The position numbers were made by a program, and so were the translations under genes. The notes below the pieces were generated by a model that was not told the DNA's origin, made no database searches, and saw nothing but the letters and a program-made list of their open reading frames with translations. Source: Bacteroidales bacterium (GTDB lineage Bacteria; Bacteroidota; Bacteroidia; Bacteroidales; UBA7960). Taken from it: a stretch of 9,594 nt of DNA. Positions within the stretch are counted from its first letter, which is position 1. Each line of letters opens with the position of its first letter. Positions 7,347-9,594 of the stretch are shown here, in pieces. The stretch is from contig SLOR01000130.1 of the NCBI GenBank assembly GCA_007132395.1, positions 1-9,594 of the forward strand. Reading direction: 5' to 3'.

Positions 7347-8081
7347 ATGAAAAAACTTTTCTACACAATTGCTATTTTCCTGGTTCTGGGATTAGCAGGA
7401 TTTCTCATCCTGAAGTCATTTCAGGGAATTGGAAACACTGAAAAAGAGGAGACAACCATGAACCTTCAAAAACCTGCAAACCCGGGAGACATGCTGCAAC
7501 TACCGCAGCCCCGCACCAAGGGAGATGTAAGCCTTGAGGAAGCCCTTACCCTGAGACGATCCATACGGAGCTATACCCAGGAGCCATTGAGCCTTATGGA
7601 ACTTTCGCAACTGCTGTGGAGTGCACAGGGCATCACCAACGAAAGAGGATTTCGTACCGCTCCTTCTGCCGGCGCTACTTTCCCGCTGGAAATGTACGTG
7701 GTGATAAACAATGTGGAAGGACTTGACAAAGGTATTTATCATTATTTGCCTTCTTCCAACGAACTGTCACTTGTTCGTCTTGCTGATGTTTCGGCTGATT
7801 TAGCCCGGGCTGCCCTCAGCCAGTCAATGCTCTCTGAGGCTGGTGCTGTATTGGTTTTCGGAGCTATCTACGAAAGAACCACAGAGCGCTATGGCGAAAG
7901 AGGCGAGCGGTATGTTCTTAATGAAATAGGTCATGCATCGCAAAACGTGCATTTGCAGGCCGCGGCATTAGACCTGGGCACCGTTGTAATCGGCGCATAC
8001 CGTGATGAGGAAACGGAGGAGATTTTACAGCTCGACCCCAATGTGAGGGTATTGTACATGATGCCTGTCGGCAATATGTAA
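7347..8081 (+). CDS. SagB-type nitroreductase-fold FMN oxidoreductase with N-terminal membrane segment
   Basis: The 244-residue protein has an uncharged helix at residues 4-22 after MKK, which acts as a signal anchor or uncleaved signal peptide; there is no lipobox cysteine. From about residue 61 it is a nitroreductase-fold protein of the SagB type: LRRSIRSY (69-76) provides the FMN phosphate-binding arginines, APSAGATFPLE (105-115) contacts the flavin, and the segment from YERTTERYG (175-183) through NEIGHASQN (192-200) to LGTVVIGAY (210-218) is the SagB-like signature. SagB proteins oxidise azolines to azoles in peptide natural products, but no cyclodehydratase or precursor gene is nearby, so the native substrate is unknown and a quinone, nitro or enone reductase is possible. 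The ATG at 7347 has no Shine-Dalgarno; an in-frame ATG at 7458 has AGGAG six bases upstream. It is divergent from the flavoprotein gene. Confidence 0.85.
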   Translation: MKKLFYTIAIFLVLGLAGFLILKSFQGIGNTEKEETTMNLQKPANPGDMLQLPQPRTKGDVSLEEALTLRRSIRSYTQEPLSLMELSQLLWSAQGITNERGFRTAPSAGATFPLEMYVVINNVEGLDKGIYHYLPSSNELSLVRLADVSADLARAALSQSMLSEAGAVLVFGAIYERTTERYGERGERYVLNEIGHASQNVHLQAAALDLGTVVIGAYRDEETEEILQLDPNVRVLYMMPVGNM

Positions 8082-8116
8082 AAAAAAGAGCCCGACATTG
8101 CCGGGCTCTTTTTTTA
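8080..8116. terminator. Bidirectional intrinsic terminator between convergent genes
   Basis: The arms GAGCCCG (8088-8094) and CGGGCTC (8102-8108) form a perfect 7-bp stem with a 7-base loop, flanked by an A-run (8080-8087) and a T-run (8109-8115) that can extend the stem to 14 bp. It works in both directions: for the SagB-like gene, whose TAA stop (8079-8081) supplies the first A bases, and for the convergent barrel gene, whose stop is 17 bases away. Confidence 0.92.
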
Positions 8117-8132
8117 TAAGATGGGGAAGTAT

Positions 8133-9530
8133 TTATAAATCGTGTCTGATACTGATAAAGAGAGAATAATTGTAGGGATAAGCATCGCTGGCAACATAAC
8201 GTTCGCTGCCCACAGAGTTGATGAACATACTCACGGTAGGTTCAAGAGAAAGGTGCATCCTCGCGGTCAGCGGGTAACTGACTGCCATCCCTGCATTGCC
8301 GGCCCAGTTGAGATTACGCACTCCCACGTTCTCTCCCACCGGATTGTTAAACACACTGCCTTCAAGGTAAACATTGTTGTCTGCCAGGAAATTGGCTGAC
8401 ACACCCGATTTAACCCATACAGAAAACAGCCTGTCAATTACTTTGTAGCGTAATGCCAGGGGTACTTCCACAAACCCAAGGTGTTGTACCAACCCTATTC
8501 CGGATTTATTGAGCAGGTTGATATTGGTATCATCGTAACTGCCCTTGAGCGTGGCTATCCGCGCTCCTCCCAAATCGGCAAAGTAAAAACTCTGATTGGT
8601 AAAATTGACACTCCCTAATGAAGTGCTGAGACTTTGAGGATGCTGGTTTATATTTTCTCCTTTGGAAGAGTACAAGGGTGTCATTGACGGGTGGCTGAAG
8701 GCCGCAATATCGTTTATGGCCTGGCCCATAAGGTTGTAAGCAACACCCGTGAGCACCTCCCAGCGACGATTGAACCGGTAACTAATATTTATACCTGCCG
8801 AAAAGCTGAGAATTTCCCTTTCCAGAGAACCAAAAGAAAAATTAGAATTATTTCGCTGATAGCGATAGGAATGCTGAGGTGCGAAATAGGCCGTTAAAGC
8901 GAACATATTTGCCGCTCCTGCACGTGAATCAATAATCTCAAGTACAGGTTCTGCTGTGCTGAGTATTGCGCTAATGAAAGTTTCATCAGCATCAAGCGAT
9001 GTTTCTCTTAAGCCCGGCAGCTCAAAATGAGCAAAAGAAGGATTGTGTGCAAGCATGGAAAGATGCGTGATGGGTGCATCTTCTGCCGTTTCAGAAACTA
9101 CAAAAAGTTCTGCATCACCAGCCAGGGTTTCGGTTTCGGGTTGCAATGCAGCTAAGGTAGCGCGGGATGTAATATCAGCTGTTGCTGTTGCAGACAAGGA
9201 TGATGCTGCGTCAGCGGTGGCCACTTCCCTCGGGGGCTGCTCAAGAGTCTGCGCAATTGAAGGGTCTGTAGCTCCGGTGTGTGGAACGGGCTCCGCTTCG
9301 CGCGCTTCTGCCAGTTCAGTGCCTTGTTGCACAGAAGGAAGAAACAATACAACAGATGCCATGCTAACCACAAGAAGCAGCAGGGCAGCAGCAATTTTCA
9401 TCCACAGAAAACCCGGGCGGGACTGTTCGTCCAGCTTGCTTTCTATGGCCTCCCAAATTTCGGCGGGTGGTTCCTCCCGGTAACCTTGAAAGCTTTCCTT
9501 AATTTTTTTCTCAAATCTGTCCATCTTCAT
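8133..9530 (-). CDS. Dual-membrane-spanning anti-sigma-like protein with outer-membrane beta-barrel (Dma-like)
   Basis: The 465-residue protein reads as four parts. Residues 1-38 are a charged cytoplasmic head (RFEKKIKESFQGY, then EEPPAEIWEAIESKL), the type seen at the N-terminus of Bacteroidota anti-sigma-like barrel proteins. Residues 41-64 form one hydrophobic helix for the inner membrane. Residues 65-205 are a low-complexity Ala/Thr/Glu/Ser-rich linker suited to crossing the periplasm. Residues 208-465 show alternating hydrophobic strands with aromatic girdles (for example SFSAGINISYRF, VEVPLALRYKV, HLSLEPTVSMF), as in a small PorT/OmpA-like barrel of about eight strands. It overlaps a probable ECF sigma factor end by ATGA, as expected for a sigma/anti-sigma pair. 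The proposed role, sensing outer-membrane state and releasing the sigma factor, is inferred from Dma proteins of Bacteroides. The start could also be the second ATG (codon 3). Confidence 0.8.
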   Translation of the reverse strand: MKMDRFEKKIKESFQGYREEPPAEIWEAIESKLDEQSRPGFLWMKIAAALLLLVVSMASVVLFLPSVQQGTELAEAREAEPVPHTGATDPSIAQTLEQPPREVATADAASSLSATATADITSRATLAALQPETETLAGDAELFVVSETAEDAPITHLSMLAHNPSFAHFELPGLRETSLDADETFISAILSTAEPVLEIIDSRAGAANMFALTAYFAPQHSYRYQRNNSNFSFGSLEREILSFSAGINISYRFNRRWEVLTGVAYNLMGQAINDIAAFSHPSMTPLYSSKGENINQHPQSLSTSLGSVNFTNQSFYFADLGGARIATLKGSYDDTNINLLNKSGIGLVQHLGFVEVPLALRYKVIDRLFSVWVKSGVSANFLADNNVYLEGSVFNNPVGENVGVRNLNWAGNAGMAVSYPLTARMHLSLEPTVSMFINSVGSERYVASDAYPYNYSLFISIRHDL

Positions 9531-9594
9531 ATGGCTTTTTCAACCCATGCTGAGTTGATTTGAATTTTTTCCTTTAATATTATTTTGGCCCTGC
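9527..9594 (-). CDS. Probable ECF-type sigma factor, C-terminal fragment (5' part outside the window)
   Basis: On the minus strand one frame stays open from the window edge for 21 codons and ends in TGA at 9529-9527, overlapping the ATG of the barrel gene by ATGA. The residues begin RAKIILKEKIQ, like the end of the region 4 helix-turn-helix of ECF sigma factors, where an (S)RAxxxLxxKI pattern is common, followed by a short tail. The other two frames stop early or match nothing. The overlap implies translational coupling. The identification rests mainly on position next to an anti-sigma-like gene and on this short match, because regions 2 and most of 4 are not in the window. Confidence 0.6.
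   Translation of the reverse strand, partial: RAKIILKEKIQINSAWVEKAI

Noticed and set aside
9043..9483. 146-codon Ala/Ser-rich open frame on the plus strand opposite the barrel gene linker
   Set aside because: Its composition mirrors the low-complexity linker on the other strand, and no family resemblance is seen.

Overview
The window looks like chromosomal DNA of a Bacteroidota member, probably of the Bacteroidales/Marinilabiliales type. The reasons are that starts lack Shine-Dalgarno sequences and sit in A/T-rich leaders, that a clear Bacteroidota-type -7 box (TAnnTTTG) precedes a main operon, that the protein sequences match Bacteroidota forms of these families, and that a sigma factor is coupled to a two-membrane anti-sigma/beta-barrel protein. 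No tRNA, rRNA, CRISPR array, insertion sequence or phage gene was seen.

Left part (1-3709): two short plus-strand genes, dtd (D-aminoacyl-tRNA deacylase) and a MazG-type nucleotide pyrophosphohydrolase, are 4 bases apart. They converge on a minus-strand operon, yceD/DUF177 - rpmF - plsX - fabH, which joins ribosome assembly to the start of fatty acid and phospholipid synthesis. This operon has a recognisable promoter about 25 bases before a TTG start. Its intrinsic terminator lies inside the coding sequence of the mazG-like gene.

Middle (3805-7346): a single 1076-residue minus-strand gene encodes a multi-cofactor flavoprotein with the modules [2Fe-2S] ferredoxin, pyridine-nucleotide-disulfide-type FAD oxidoreductase, two 4Fe-4S-type cysteine sets, BFD-like [2Fe-2S], and D-amino-acid-oxidase-type FAD domain. 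In the related HcnABC, opine/sarcosine oxidase and proline dehydrogenase complexes these modules are spread over several subunits. It has its own terminator and is probably monocistronic. It is divergent, across 259 bases, from a SagB-type nitroreductase-fold protein with an N-terminal membrane segment.

Right part (8080-9594): a strong bidirectional terminator separates the SagB-like gene from a convergent minus-strand gene. That gene encodes a protein with a short cytoplasmic anti-sigma-like head, one inner-membrane helix, a long Ala/Thr/Glu-rich periplasmic linker and a C-terminal outer-membrane beta-barrel. The last 21 codons of a probable ECF sigma factor overlap its start by ATGA at the window edge. 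The pair resembles the dual-membrane-spanning anti-sigma (Dma) systems known from Bacteroides, and is the most interesting regulatory locus here together with the all-in-one flavoprotein.
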